Below are positions 10,736-18,963 of a DNA stretch of 64,000 nt, one piece after another (the first letter of the stretch is position 1; each line of letters begins with the position of its first letter). This DNA comes from Azospirillum sp. OGB3. Lineage in GTDB: Bacteria; Pseudomonadota; Alphaproteobacteria; Azospirillales; Azospirillaceae. The DNA is taken from assembly GCF_014192915.1 (NCBI RefSeq), contig NZ_JACHYN010000001.1, positions 124,001-188,000 on the forward strand, read 5' to 3'. Under the pieces are notes generated by a model. It saw only the letters and a program-made list of their open reading frames with translations, ran no database searches and was not told the origin of the DNA. Position numbers and translations under genes: made by a program.

Positions 10736-11545
10736 TCACGCCACCTCGGCCCAGGAAGCTCCGTGTCCGCCCGCCGGAGCCGGGCGCCGAACCGGGGTGG
10801 ACGTGGATGCCGGCGCGGGAATGGCTCGCTCCGGTGCTTGCGCCGGGACCAGGGCGCCGTCACGCCAGTCCAGAAGCCACGCCCCTGGGCGACCGCCCCG
10901 ACAGCGCTCCAACTCGGCGCGCCAGCGCGGATCGCCGACGCCCGGCTCCGCCGTCCAACTGGGCGCCGGCGCGATCCGCCAGCGGGTGACCGCCGCGCTC
11001 GCCGCCGAGCGGCGCGCGGTGCTCTGCAACAGGAATCCCGTCACACCCGACGACTCGGCGGCCAATTGCAGCCGGCGGCTCGCCGTCAGGTCCAGCCCAC
11101 CGACCTCCCCCAGCACGGCGGACAGCCGCTTGCAGCGCAGCGCCTCCTCCATCGCCCACAGGGCGTCGGTGTCGCGGGTCGCGCGCACGGCGATCAGCCG
11201 GTCCGGCGTCAGCCCATAGGCGGCCAGCCCGGCGGCGTGCAGGTCGCGCCCGCGCACGACCCACAGCGCGGGCGCCGCCGCGCTGGCGAGGCGGGCCAGC
11301 AGATGCGCGGCGAAGGCCGTCCCGGCCCCCGGCTCCTCCCCCGCCACCTCGTGCAGGCAGCCGAGCGGCAGCCCTCCCGCCGGAAAGGCCCCGTCGAGGT
11401 CCGGCAGGCCGAAGGGCAACACCCGCGCCCCTTCCCCGCCCAGCCCTTCCAGACCCCGGATGCGGGCGCGCAGATCGGCCAGAACGGCCGCCCGGTCCGG
11501 CGGGGACGCTTCGATGCAGGACTCAGGCACAGGAAGTTCGGGCAT
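10736..11545 (-). CDS. imuA: ImuA, RecA-like SOS mutasome subunit
   Basis: ImuA (SulA/RecA-like) works with ImuB and DnaE2 in damage-induced translesion synthesis. The 269-residue protein shows LRARIRGLEG, VLPFGLPDLDGAFPAGGLPLG, CLHEVAGEEPGAGTAFAAHLLARL and WVVRGRDLHAAGLAAYGL, the RecA-related core of ImuA. TARRSAASAAVTRWRIAP near the C-terminus fits the family. The start is the ATG at 11545, 26 bases inside its LexA box, and not the longer in-frame extension that would run through the operator. In most relatives imuA heads the imuAB-dnaE2 operon. Here it is a separate unit on the opposite strand, more than 2 kb away from dnaE2. Confidence 0.92.
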   Translation of the reverse strand: MPELPVPESCIEASPPDRAAVLADLRARIRGLEGLGGEGARVLPFGLPDLDGAFPAGGLPLGCLHEVAGEEPGAGTAFAAHLLARLASAAAPALWVVRGRDLHAAGLAAYGLTPDRLIAVRATRDTDALWAMEEALRCKRLSAVLGEVGGLDLTASRRLQLAAESSGVTGFLLQSTARRSAASAAVTRWRIAPAPSWTAEPGVGDPRWRAELERCRGGRPGAWLLDWRDGALVPAQAPERAIPAPASTSTPVRRPAPAGGHGASWAEVA

Positions 11546-11571
11546 GACTTGCTTCCGCTGAGCAGGTATTT

Positions 11572-11586
11572 GTTCCTGACATGTTC
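11572..11586 (-). promoter_or_regulatory. LexA (SOS) box of imuA
   Basis: GTTC-CTGACAT-GTTC matches GTTC-N7-GTTC exactly, read on the plus strand. It lies 27 bases upstream of the imuA start on the minus strand. Together with the box at 3662 it would keep imuA and imuB-dnaE2 in one regulon although they are separate transcripts. Confidence 0.87.
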
Positions 11587-11682
11587 TATCATGTCCCATC
11601 TGCCCAGGGGAGTCCGGAAATGCGAAAGGGGGCGCCCTTTCGGACGCCCCCCCGCAAGACCGGTTGAGGAGTGGAGAGTGGA

Positions 11683-12804
11683 TCAGCCGGCCTGTTGGAT
11701 CGCCGACAGGACCCAGCGCCCGCCGCGCGGACGGGTGAAGGTCCAGATTTCCGTGGCTTCGACCGGACGGTTCGGGTCGCCCTCGACCACGCGGTTGCTC
11801 GCGCGGTCCACCGTCACGTCGGTCAGAGAGAAGCGCATCGCCACGGTGGCGTATTCCGCGTTGCCCTCGCGCCACGCCTCGGCCAGGTCGCCCTGGAGCA
11901 GGCGGACGTCGGACAGACGGTTGACCACGCCGCGGTTGTGGTTGGCCGCCAGTTCCTCGGTGAAGTAGGAGGCCATCTCCGGCGTCACGGCGCCGCGCAG
12001 GGCCGTCAGGTCCTCGCTGCCGTAGGCGGTCTGGACCGCGACCAGAGTCTGCTCGAACGACTGATAGTCGGCCGGGCCGATGCCCACATCGTCACGGCGC
12101 ACGCCCGGACGGCCGGAAGAGGCCGGCCCCGCCGCGGCGCTGCCGCGAGCGCCACCACCCAGCGGGTTCGAGCGCGCGTCCACCGCCTCGCGATTCATGG
12201 CGCCCGGATTCGGACCGGCATAGGCGGCGTTGGAAGCGCCCATGCCCGCCGGCCGCGCCGCGCCCGCCGAGCGGTTGCGGAAGAAGCGCATGGCCAACCG
12301 GACCAGGAAGACGACCAGCAGGATCTGGAGGATGAAGCCCAGGATGCCCGCGAAGCTGCCCAGCCCGTCGAGGAAGCCGCCGCCGAACAGCATGCCGGCG
12401 ATGCCGGCGCCGATCAGGCCGCCCATCAGGGCCGGCATGAAGCCGCCGCGCGAGAAGAAGCCGCCGCGCTGCGCCGCCGCCGGGGACGCCATGCCCGGCT
12501 GCTGCATGCCCGGCTGCTGGGCGCCCGGGGTCTGGGCCGGGGCCGCCGAGCGCTCCATCGGCGCGGCGCGCGGCGCGGTGTTGGTCTGGGCCGGCGCCTC
12601 GTAGGTGCGCGAGCCGCGGCTGCCGACAGAGCTGCTCTTGCCCGCGCGGGCATCGGCGGTGCCGGCGGTCAGCGCCACGGCCAGCGCCAGAGCGACGGCG
12701 CCGAAGGCGCGGGCCGGAGTGCGGGTAACGGAGCGGGGGGATCGCGTTTTCTGGATCATGGCCGTGTTCGGAAAAGCCCTCGGTTCAGGGGGACGCTCAC
12801 TCAT
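11683..12804 (-). CDS. Tim44-like domain protein, membrane-associated
   Basis: The protein has 373 residues. A leader (VALALAVALTAGTADARA) is followed by a Pro/Gln/Met-rich linker, a Gly-rich hydrophobic block (PALMGGLIGAGIAGMLFGGGF), a transmembrane helix (ILGFILQILLVVFLVRLAMRFF), and a C-terminal Tim44-like domain of about 140 residues (DYQSFEQTLVAVQTAYGSEDLTALR, then EIWTFTRPRGGRWVLSAIQQAG). Bacterial members are membrane-bound, and their role is unclear. The start at 12804 is preferred over the ATG at 12759 because AGGAGGA lies seven bases before it. Upstream of imuA on the same strand, but with a 137-base gap and imuA's own LexA promoter. Confidence 0.85.
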   Translation of the reverse strand: MSERPPEPRAFPNTAMIQKTRSPRSVTRTPARAFGAVALALAVALTAGTADARAGKSSSVGSRGSRTYEAPAQTNTAPRAAPMERSAAPAQTPGAQQPGMQQPGMASPAAAQRGGFFSRGGFMPALMGGLIGAGIAGMLFGGGFLDGLGSFAGILGFILQILLVVFLVRLAMRFFRNRSAGAARPAGMGASNAAYAGPNPGAMNREAVDARSNPLGGGARGSAAAGPASSGRPGVRRDDVGIGPADYQSFEQTLVAVQTAYGSEDLTALRGAVTPEMASYFTEELAANHNRGVVNRLSDVRLLQGDLAEAWREGNAEYATVAMRFSLTDVTVDRASNRVVEGDPNRPVEATEIWTFTRPRGGRWVLSAIQQAG

Positions 12805-12898
12805 GTAGCGTCCTCCTATATGGTATGGCAGCCCTGCTGTTTTAGAGGGGCCACAACCAAACCGGCCAAAAAATACGCAGACCGCGTGCAGCGCCCCA

Positions 12899-13132
12899 TC
12901 AGGCGGAGGCGCGATCCCACACCGTTTCCACCCTATGGAAAGAGCCCGCACCGGCTGGAACCACCGGCGGCGGAACGGCGGCCGTCCGTTCCATCGCCCG
13001 CAGCGACGCCCAAACGCGGCGGCGGACCTCGATCTGGCGGCGGCAATCGCGCGAGCAATAGAGCGGCGCCGGCCCGCGCGGCGAACTGCGGCGGAACGGC
13101 TGTCCGCAGCAGGCGCAATAAAGCGTGGTCAT
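12899..13132 (-). CDS. Small treble-clef zinc-finger-like protein (77 aa)
   Basis: The 77-residue protein begins MTTLYCACCGQPFRR and continues APLYCSRDCRRQIEVRRRVW. Two Cys pairs, CACC and CSRDC, about 19 residues apart would form a treble-clef zinc knuckle of the kind seen in FCS and related small fingers. A Pro/Ala-rich tail follows. GGGAGG six bases before the ATG at 13132 supports the start. It may bind nucleic acid or protein; the exact family is not recognised. It sits alone between two gaps. Confidence 0.62.
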   Translation of the reverse strand: MTTLYCACCGQPFRRSSPRGPAPLYCSRDCRRQIEVRRRVWASLRAMERTAAVPPPVVPAGAGSFHRVETVWDRASA

Positions 13133-13628
13133 GATGATCCTCCCTTTTTTCCGACCTGTTTTTTTCCGATGACTGGTGCCCCGCCCATCACCCTGTGGAG
13201 CGGGTGCCCGTTCGGTTCTTTTCGGTCTTAAGTCTCGACCTGCGCGCACCATTGTTGTGCTTAAGGACGCCCCAGACCAGATCTGCCTTCGGCATATGGC
13301 CGCTCGAAAACCCGGTGATTCCGGAATAATCGTCGGAACAACAATCGCTTGGCTTCCGCAAATTCGGACTGCGCGTCCATTCGCCGCATCCGGTCGTCAA
13401 CCCCCCTCTCCGTTCGGACGATGCCCCTGCGTCCGCCCGATCATCCGTATGACGACGGCCCCGCCCAGGCCGTGAGCGCGTCCGTGGTGCCGGACACCCG
13501 ATGGAGATAGGCCGGGAACCGCCGGGCACAGCCGCGGGTTGCTCAACCCGACACGCCCGACCGGCTCCGCCCACGGCTTCCTCCGCCGGCGGCTCCCCAC
13601 GGCGGCTCTCCTGCTCCGGTGAAGCCCC
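13133..13628. other. Intergenic region of about 500 bases
   Basis: There is no convincing gene longer than 30 codons here. The left part is less GC-rich (runs of T near 13143-13168 and AT-rich patches around 13300-13350) and probably holds promoters for the zinc-finger gene and for the DUF4112 gene. One very short possible gene is listed separately. I see no operator or terminator I would defend. Confidence 0.5.
13421..13510 (+). CDS. Possible 29-residue peptide
   Basis: An ATG opens a 29-codon frame, MPLRPPDHPYDDGPAQAVSA and so on, ending DTRWR-stop. It has the strong third-position GC preference of neighbouring genes, but no good ribosome site precedes it and no family is recognised. It could be chance. 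Confidence 0.22.
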   Translation: MPLRPPDHPYDDGPAQAVSASVVPDTRWR

Positions 13629-14054
13629 ATGAGCGACATCCGCACGCGTCCCGCGCCCGCCTCCACCCTCTCGGGCGTCGCCACGGCGCCGCCGGTCATC
13701 CACATCGATCTGGAACGGCTGGAGCGGCTGCGCCGACTGACCCGGCTGATGGACACGCGCTGGCGCGTTCCCGGCACACGCATCCCCTTCGGGCTGGACG
13801 GCATCGCCGCGCTGGTCCCGGTCGCCGGCAGCACGGCGACCACCGTGGTGGCCGCCTACATCGTCATGGAAGCCGCCCGCTTCGACCTACCAAAAAGCCT
13901 GATCGCCCGGATGATCGCCAACATGGCGGTGGATTGGGCCGGCGGCTCGGTCCCGGTGGTCGGCGCCCTCTTCGACATCGGCTTCAAGGCCAACCGCCGC
14001 AACCTGAACCTGCTGCTGGAGCATCTGGAGAACCGGCTGGCCGCAGCCGCCTGA
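13629..14054 (+). CDS. DUF4112 domain protein
   Basis: This 141-residue protein has LERLRRLTRLMDTRWRVPGTRIPFGLDGIAALVPVAGS, the hallmark of DUF4112. VVAAYIVMEAARF, then MIANMAVDWAGGSVPVVGALFDIGFKANRRNL follow. Two hydrophobic segments suggest a small membrane protein. No biochemical role is known to me. It precedes hemN, but an FNR-type box and an 81-base gap lie between, so the two are probably separately controlled. Confidence 0.87.
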   Translation: MSDIRTRPAPASTLSGVATAPPVIHIDLERLERLRRLTRLMDTRWRVPGTRIPFGLDGIAALVPVAGSTATTVVAAYIVMEAARFDLPKSLIARMIANMAVDWAGGSVPVVGALFDIGFKANRRNLNLLLEHLENRLAAAA

Positions 14055-14086
14055 CGGGCGAAGCCGACGGGCGGGCGCTCGAACGC

Positions 14087-14100
14087 TTGACTTGTGTCAA
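14087..14100 (+). promoter_or_regulatory. FNR/FixK-type box upstream of hemN
   Basis: TTGAC-TTGT-GTCAA is a perfect palindrome one base per half-site from the consensus TTGAT-N4-ATCAA. It lies 36 bases before the hemN ATG at 14136. Oxygen-independent coproporphyrinogen oxidase genes are classic FNR/FixK targets, so low-oxygen activation is expected. Confidence 0.75.
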
Positions 14101-14135
14101 AGCGGCGGACGGCGGTCTGCACGATCCTCCCCGCC

Positions 14136-15542
14136 ATGAACGCGATCTCCCCCGTGGCCTGCGCCACCGCCGCCCCGACCGCCCCGCTGAACGCCGCGCT
14201 GCTGGCGAAGTACGACGGGTTGCGGGTGCCCCGCTACACCAGCTACCCGACGGCGCCGCACTTCACCGCCGCCGTGGGGGCGGAGCGCTACGCGGGCTGG
14301 CTGGCGGAACTGGACACGGCGGCCCACACAGGGTCGCTGTATCTGCATGTGCCCTTCTGCGCGAAGATGTGCTGGTACTGCGGCTGCCACACCAAGATCG
14401 TCGCCCGCTACGCCCCCATCGCCGAGTATCTCGGCCATCTGCGGCGCGAGATCGGCATGGTCGCCGACCGCATTTCCGGGCGGCTGCGGGTGCGGCACAT
14501 CCATTTCGGCGGCGGCACCCCGACCATGATGGCGCCGGACGACTTCGAATCGCTGATCGCCCTGCTGCGCGAACGCTACGACGTGGCGCCGGACGCGGAG
14601 ATCGCGGTGGAGATCGACCCGCGCACCCTGACCCGCGCGATGGCCGAGGCGCTGGGCCGCGCCGGGGTCAACCGCGCCTCGCTCGGCGTGCAGGACTTCG
14701 ACGCCGCGGTGCAGGCCGCCATCAACCGCATCCAGCCGCGGGAGCAGACCGAGCAGGCGCTGGAGTGGCTGCGCGCCAACGGCATCCGCCACATCAACCT
14801 CGACCTGATGTACGGCCTGCCCAACCAGTCGGTGGACAGCGTCGCGCGGTCAGCCGAGATCGCCCTGACCATGGCGCCGGACCGGCTGTCGGTCTTCGGC
14901 TACGCCCATGTGCCGTGGATGAAGACGCACCAGAAGAAGATCGACGAGTCGGCGCTCGCCGGCACGCTGGGCCGCTGGGAGCAGTTCGCGTCCATCGCCG
15001 GGGTGCTGACCGACGCCGGCTTCCAGCCCATCGGCCTCGACCACTTCGCCCGGCCCGACGACGAGCTGGCCGTGCAGCAGGCCGAGGGGCGGCTCAGCCG
15101 CAACTTCCAGGGCTACACGACCGACGACGCGGAGGTGCTTCTGGGCTTCGGCGCCTCCTCCATCGGGGCGCTGCCGCAGGGCTATGTGCAGAACGCCGTT
15201 CCCTTCGACCAGTACGCCCAGGCCGTCGAGGCCGGACACTTCCCGACCGGCAAGGGGCTGACGCTGACCGCCGACGACCGGCTGCGCCGCGACCTGATCG
15301 TGCGGCTGATGTGCGACCTGTCGGTGGATGTCGGCGCGGTGGCCGAGGCCCACGGGCTGGCCGCCGGGACCTTCGACGCCGACCTGGAGGCCATGGCCGA
15401 TCTGGTGGCCGACGGGGTCGCCGTGGTGGAGGGCCGCCGCGTCCATGTGCCGGAACCCGCCCGCCCGCTGATGCGCATCGTCGCCGCGCGCTTCGACACC
15501 TACCTGTCCACCGGAGCCGGCAAGCACAGCCGCGCGGTGTGA
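14136..15542 (+). CDS. hemN: Oxygen-independent coproporphyrinogen III oxidase (dehydrogenase)
   Basis: HemN is a radical-SAM enzyme that decarboxylates two propionates of coproporphyrinogen III to give protoporphyrinogen IX without oxygen. The protein has 468 residues. YLHVPFCAKMCWYCGCHTK holds the CxxxCxxC cluster ligands (Cys75, Cys79, Cys82, with Cys84 adjacent). IHFGGGTPT, ASLGVQDFD and INLDLMYGLPNQS are standard HemN segments, and FQGYTT with GFGASSIG lies near the C-terminus. The start at 14136 is chosen because an earlier in-frame codon would fall inside the FNR-type box. The gene is monocistronic as far as can be seen. Confidence 0.95.
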   Translation: MNAISPVACATAAPTAPLNAALLAKYDGLRVPRYTSYPTAPHFTAAVGAERYAGWLAELDTAAHTGSLYLHVPFCAKMCWYCGCHTKIVARYAPIAEYLGHLRREIGMVADRISGRLRVRHIHFGGGTPTMMAPDDFESLIALLRERYDVAPDAEIAVEIDPRTLTRAMAEALGRAGVNRASLGVQDFDAAVQAAINRIQPREQTEQALEWLRANGIRHINLDLMYGLPNQSVDSVARSAEIALTMAPDRLSVFGYAHVPWMKTHQKKIDESALAGTLGRWEQFASIAGVLTDAGFQPIGLDHFARPDDELAVQQAEGRLSRNFQGYTTDDAEVLLGFGASSIGALPQGYVQNAVPFDQYAQAVEAGHFPTGKGLTLTADDRLRRDLIVRLMCDLSVDVGAVAEAHGLAAGTFDADLEAMADLVADGVAVVEGRRVHVPEPARPLMRIVAARFDTYLSTGAGKHSRAV

Positions 15543-15681
15543 GCGCCGTGCCCATATGATCGGCAGGCAAAAAGGCGCTTTTTGCCTGCCTCTGGCCTTC
15601 CGCGCGCAAATCGGCGAAACTGGCGCCTGTTGAACATCTTTGCGGACGCGGCAAAGGAACAGGCTCCAGGGACGGGCACCG

Positions 15682-16302
15682 ATGATCACGCTCTACACCT
15701 TCGCCTCGCCGAACGGGCAAAAGGCTTCGATCCTGCTGGAAGAGCTGGGTCTCACCTACAAGGTCCACAAGGTCGACCTCGTGGCCGGCGAAGGCCGTCA
15801 GCCCGACTATCTGGCGGTCAGCCCGATCGGCAAGATCCCCGCCACCGTCGAGGATCTGCCCGGCGGCAGGAAGCGCCGCCTGTTCGGGTCGGGGGCCATT
15901 CTGCTGCACTACGCGGAGCGCACCGGCCGCCTGCTGCCCGAGGACGAGGACGAGCGGGCGGAGGCGCTGAGCTGGCTGATGCTGGGCGTCAGCGACCTCG
16001 GCCCCTCGGGCTTGAGCAAGTTCCGCTTCGCCGTCATGGCGCCGGAGAAGATCCCCTACGCCATCGACTATTTCAAAGGCGAGCTGCAGCGCATCCACGC
16101 CGCGATGGAGGAGCGTCTGGGCGGATCGGCGTATCTGGCCGGCGGTGCCTACTCCATCGCCGACATCGCCTGCTTCCCCTTCGTGGCTGTGGCCGCCAAG
16201 GCGGAGGGCAACGTGCTCGACCGCTACCCCAACCTGAAGCGCTGGCACGACGCGGTCGCGGAGCGCCCGGCGGTCAAGCGCGGCATGGCGGTGCCGGAGT
16301 GA
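15682..16302 (+). CDS. Glutathione S-transferase (YfcG/YghU-like)
   Basis: The protein has 206 residues. MITLYTFASPNGQKASILLEELGL is the thioredoxin-fold start with the Ser/Asn-Gly active-site pattern of the bacterial Nu-class GSTs related to YfcG, which act as disulphide-bond reductases with glutathione. SPIGKIPATVED gives the cis-Pro loop and FGSGAILLHYAE the G-site helix. The C-terminal domain includes YSIADIACFPFV and ERPAVKRGMAVP, all typical. The start is the ATG at 15682. It ends eight bases before the PrcB-like lipoprotein gene and is probably co-transcribed with it. Confidence 0.88.
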   Translation: MITLYTFASPNGQKASILLEELGLTYKVHKVDLVAGEGRQPDYLAVSPIGKIPATVEDLPGGRKRRLFGSGAILLHYAERTGRLLPEDEDERAEALSWLMLGVSDLGPSGLSKFRFAVMAPEKIPYAIDYFKGELQRIHAAMEERLGGSAYLAGGAYSIADIACFPFVAVAAKAEGNVLDRYPNLKRWHDAVAERPAVKRGMAVPE

Positions 16303-16310
16303 GCCGTCGC

Positions 16311-16775
16311 ATGATCCGCCCCACCGCCGCGCTTCTCGCCCTCGCCGTGACGCTTCCCCTTCTCGGCGCCTGCCAGACCGCCCCGGACGGGGCCGAGCCG
16401 CAGGCCCTGCTTCCCGCCGACGCCGACCCCGGCACCTATTGGCAGGGCGACCGCAGCCAGGCCTACGAGCGCGCCTATGTGGTCGCCCGCAACCCGCAGG
16501 AATGGAACGACCTCTGGGCCCGCGTCGGCGAGGCCGCGCCGGGTCCCCTGCCCGGCGACCGCATGGCCGCGGCGGTCTTCCTCGGCCCGCGCGACACCGG
16601 CGGCTACGGCGTGTCCATCGTCAGCGCGCGGGCGGCGGGCGGCGATGTGGTCGTCGGCTACCGCGAGCGCGTCCCGGGTCCGGCCCAGGCGGTGGCGCAG
16701 ATGCAGACCAGCCCTTACGCGGTGCGGCTGATCCCAATGGCGGCCGGGGCGGCGAAGTTTCAAAGGGAGAAGTGA
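16311..16775 (+). CDS. Lipoprotein with PrcB-like C-terminal domain
   Basis: This 154-residue lipoprotein has MIRPTAALLALAVTLPLLGAC with the lipid Cys at about residue 21. The mature part (NPQEWNDLWARVGE, then MAAAVFLGPRDTGGYGVSIVSA and VVVGYRERVPGP) matches PrcB-type domains, first known from a subunit that stabilises the dentilisin protease complex of Treponema. The family's wider role is not established. It follows the GST gene by eight bases and ends at a palindromic repeat. Confidence 0.75.
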   Translation: MIRPTAALLALAVTLPLLGACQTAPDGAEPQALLPADADPGTYWQGDRSQAYERAYVVARNPQEWNDLWARVGEAAPGPLPGDRMAAAVFLGPRDTGGYGVSIVSARAAGGDVVVGYRERVPGPAQAVAQMQTSPYAVRLIPMAAGAAKFQREK

Positions 16776-16785
16776 GGAGGCGCTT

Positions 16786-16894
16786 GCCCCCACCCTTCCC
16801 ACGGCTTCGCCGCGGGCCCCTTCCCTTCCCCGCTTCGCAGGAGAGGGAACTTAATCCCCTCCCCCGCCCAGCGGGGGAGGGTTAGGGAGGGGGC
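16786..16894. repeat. GC-rich palindromic element, intergenic copy
   Basis: The element begins GCCCCCACCC and ends AGGGAGGGGGC, with the inner CCCTCCCCCGC...GCGGGGGAGGG palindrome at 16858-16881. It fills the space between the convergent PrcB-like gene and the ABC permease gene. It could serve as a bidirectional terminator or mRNA-stabilising hairpin. Sequence and ends match the copy inside imuB. Confidence 0.8.
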
Positions 16895-16902
16895 ACCAAC
16901 GA

Positions 16903-17811
16903 CTACCTCTTCCCCACCACCCGCGGGTCCAGCGCGTCCTGCAACCCGTCGCCCAGCAGGTTGACGGCGATCACCGTCAAAAAGATCAACAGCCCCGGCC
17001 ACACCGCCAGCAGCGGCGCCGTTCCCACCAGCTCCTGCGCGTTGGTCAGCATGTTGCCCCAGGAAGGCAGCGGCGGCTGGATGCCCAGCCCGAGGAAGCT
17101 CAGCACCGACTCCAGCAGGATGACGTTGCCGACCGTCAGGGTCGTCGCCACCACGGCGGGGGCGGCGACGTTCGGCAGGATGTGGGCCAGCATGATGCGG
17201 CGGCTGCCCGCCCCCATCGCCACCGCCGCCCGGACATAGTCGCGCCGCCGCGCCGACAGGGTGGCCCCGCGCACCAGCCGCGCCACCGTCGTCCAGCCGA
17301 ACAGCGCCACCAGAACGACGATGCGCAGCAGGCTGGCGTCCTCCGATCCCGCCACCTCCGGCGGGATGCCCAGCCGGGTCAGGTCGACGGCGCCCAGCAC
17401 GATCAGCAGCGGCAGCAGCGGCAAGGCGATCAGCCCGTCGGTGACCCGCATCAGCAGGTCGTCGAGCCGCCCGCCGAAATAGCCGGCCAGCAGCCCGATC
17501 CCCGTGCCGATGACGGCGGAGGCCAGCGCCGCCGCCACGCCGACGAACAGCGACACCCGCCCGCCGTAGAGCAGCCGCACCAGCACGTCGCGCCCCAGCT
17601 CGTCGGTCCCCAGCGGGTGCAGGGCCGAAGGCGGGCCGAAGCGGTCGAGCAGGCTGATGCCCGTGGACTCCACCCCCAGCCAGTGTTCCACCCAGGGTGC
17701 GGCGGCCGCGGCGACCGCCAGGACCAGCAGCAGCAAAGCGCTGGCCACCGCCAGCCGGTGGCGGGCGAAGCGCCGCAGAAAGCGCCCGGCCTTCAAGCGC
17801 CCGGCCCTCAC
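16903..17811 (-). CDS. Peptide/nickel-type ABC importer, permease (DppC-like)
   Basis: This 302-residue inner-membrane permease has the DppC/OppC plan. A single N-terminal helix (ASALLLLVLAVAAAAAPWV) is followed by HPLGTDELGRDVLVRLLYGGRVSL and the membrane domain. The EAA-like loop is AAVAMGAGSRRIMLAHILPNVAAP, and LLESVLSFLGLGIQPPLPSWG comes near the end. The start is a GTG whose first bases overlap the stop of the preceding permease gene (GTGA), so translation is probably coupled. No ATP-binding subunit genes follow; a palindromic repeat and a convergent gene do. Confidence 0.92.
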   Translation of the reverse strand: MRAGRLKAGRFLRRFARHRLAVASALLLLVLAVAAAAAPWVEHWLGVESTGISLLDRFGPPSALHPLGTDELGRDVLVRLLYGGRVSLFVGVAAALASAVIGTGIGLLAGYFGGRLDDLLMRVTDGLIALPLLPLLIVLGAVDLTRLGIPPEVAGSEDASLLRIVVLVALFGWTTVARLVRGATLSARRRDYVRAAVAMGAGSRRIMLAHILPNVAAPAVVATTLTVGNVILLESVLSFLGLGIQPPLPSWGNMLTNAQELVGTAPLLAVWPGLLIFLTVIAVNLLGDGLQDALDPRVVGKR

Positions 17812-18773
17812 GTCCCGTCCCCCTTGAAGGAGATGCGCGGGTCCAGCCCGGCGTAGGCGGCGTCGGCCAGCAGATTGCCGGCCAGCGTCGTCAGCGTGGC
17901 GAACAGCAGCGCCACCAGCGCCACGTTCAGGTCGTTGCCCATGATGCTGTCGTAGATCAGCTTGCCCATGCCCGGCCAGGCGAACATCGTCTCGGTCACC
18001 AGCGCGCCGGAGAAAAGGGCGCCGAACTCCAGCGCCACGATGGTCACGATGGGGATGGTCGCGTTGCGCAGCGCATGGCGCCAGACCACCCGCCCCTCCC
18101 CCAGCCCCTTGGCACGGGCGGTGCGGACGTAGTCCTGCCGAAGCTCCCCCATCATCGCGGCGCGGACGTAGCGCGTGTAGCCGCCGATGCTCGCCAGCGT
18201 CAGCGAGGCCACCGGCAGCACGAGGTAGGGCAGCCGCTCCCACCAGCCCTCCCCGCCGACCGGGCCGAGGCCGGAGGCGGGCAGCCATTGCAGCTCCACC
18301 GCGAAGAGCAGGATCAGCAGCAGCGCCAGCCAGAAGGCCGGGACGGAGATGCCGGCGAAACAGAGCAGGTTGATGGCGTTGTCCGCCCAGCCGTAGGGCC
18401 GCCGCGCCGCGTAGACGCCGAGCGGCAGCGCCACCGCCAGCGTCAGCGCCATCGCCGCGCCGAGCAGCAGCAGCGTGTTGCCCAGCCGCGGGAGGAGAAT
18501 CGTCAGAACCGGCTGCGCGTAGAGCCGGGAGAAGCCGAAATCCCCCATCAGCGCCGCCTGGAGCCAGTGTCCGTAACGGTCCAGCAGGGGCTTGTCGAGC
18601 CCGTACAGCGCCTTCAGCCGCGCCGCGTCGGCGGGCGTGGCGCGCGGGTTGCCGGCCAGCATCATGTCCACCGGATCGCCCGGCATCAGCGTCATCAGGA
18701 CGGTGATGACGAAGCTCATCAGCAGCAGGACGACCAGCGCCTGGAGCAGGCGGGAAGCGAGAAAGCGGGTCAT
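17808..18773 (-). CDS. Peptide/nickel-type ABC importer, permease (DppB-like)
   Basis: This 321-residue permease opens with FLASRLLQALVVLLLMSFVITVLMTLMPGDPVD, the DppB/OppB N-terminus. The EAA-type loop TARAKGLGEGRVVWRHALRNA and WPGMGKLIYDSIMGNDLN follow. With the DppC-like partner it would form the transmembrane channel for peptide or similar solute uptake. The start at 18773 is the family N-terminus. A palindromic repeat of 143 bases separates it from the substrate-binding gene upstream. The same hairpin could weaken permease expression relative to the binding protein. Confidence 0.92.
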   Translation of the reverse strand: MTRFLASRLLQALVVLLLMSFVITVLMTLMPGDPVDMMLAGNPRATPADAARLKALYGLDKPLLDRYGHWLQAALMGDFGFSRLYAQPVLTILLPRLGNTLLLLGAAMALTLAVALPLGVYAARRPYGWADNAINLLCFAGISVPAFWLALLLILLFAVELQWLPASGLGPVGGEGWWERLPYLVLPVASLTLASIGGYTRYVRAAMMGELRQDYVRTARAKGLGEGRVVWRHALRNATIPIVTIVALEFGALFSGALVTETMFAWPGMGKLIYDSIMGNDLNVALVALLFATLTTLAGNLLADAAYAGLDPRISFKGDGT

Positions 18774-18800
18774 GGGGGGATGGAGGCGTTGCCGAGCGGA

Positions 18801-18943
18801 GCCCCCCTCCCAACCTCCCCCCGCTGCGCAGGGGGAGGAGCCATTCCCTCCCCTGCGCAGCTCTCGCGCAAACCAAAGGTTTGCGCTGACGCGGCAGGCG
18901 GACCTTTGGTCCGCCGAGAGCGGGGGAGGGTTAGGGTGGGGGC
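18801..18943. repeat. GC-rich palindromic element with nested insert
   Basis: Outer ends GCCCCCCTCCC and GGGTGGGGGC frame a copy of the family. Inside, at 18868-18884, is the palindrome GCAAACCAAAGGTTTGC. Just after it come GGCGGACC and GGTCCGCC flanking TTT. The same GCAAACC core recurs in the copy at 55105, suggesting that smaller elements have nested inside the larger one. It lies between the binding-protein gene and the permease genes. Confidence 0.8.
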
Positions 18944-18963
18944 AAGGGTCTGCATCACCACCC

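Noticed and set aside
12757..12759. The ATG at 12759 as the start of the Tim44-like gene.
   Set aside because: It has no ribosome site. The in-frame ATG at 12804 has AGGAGGA seven bases upstream.
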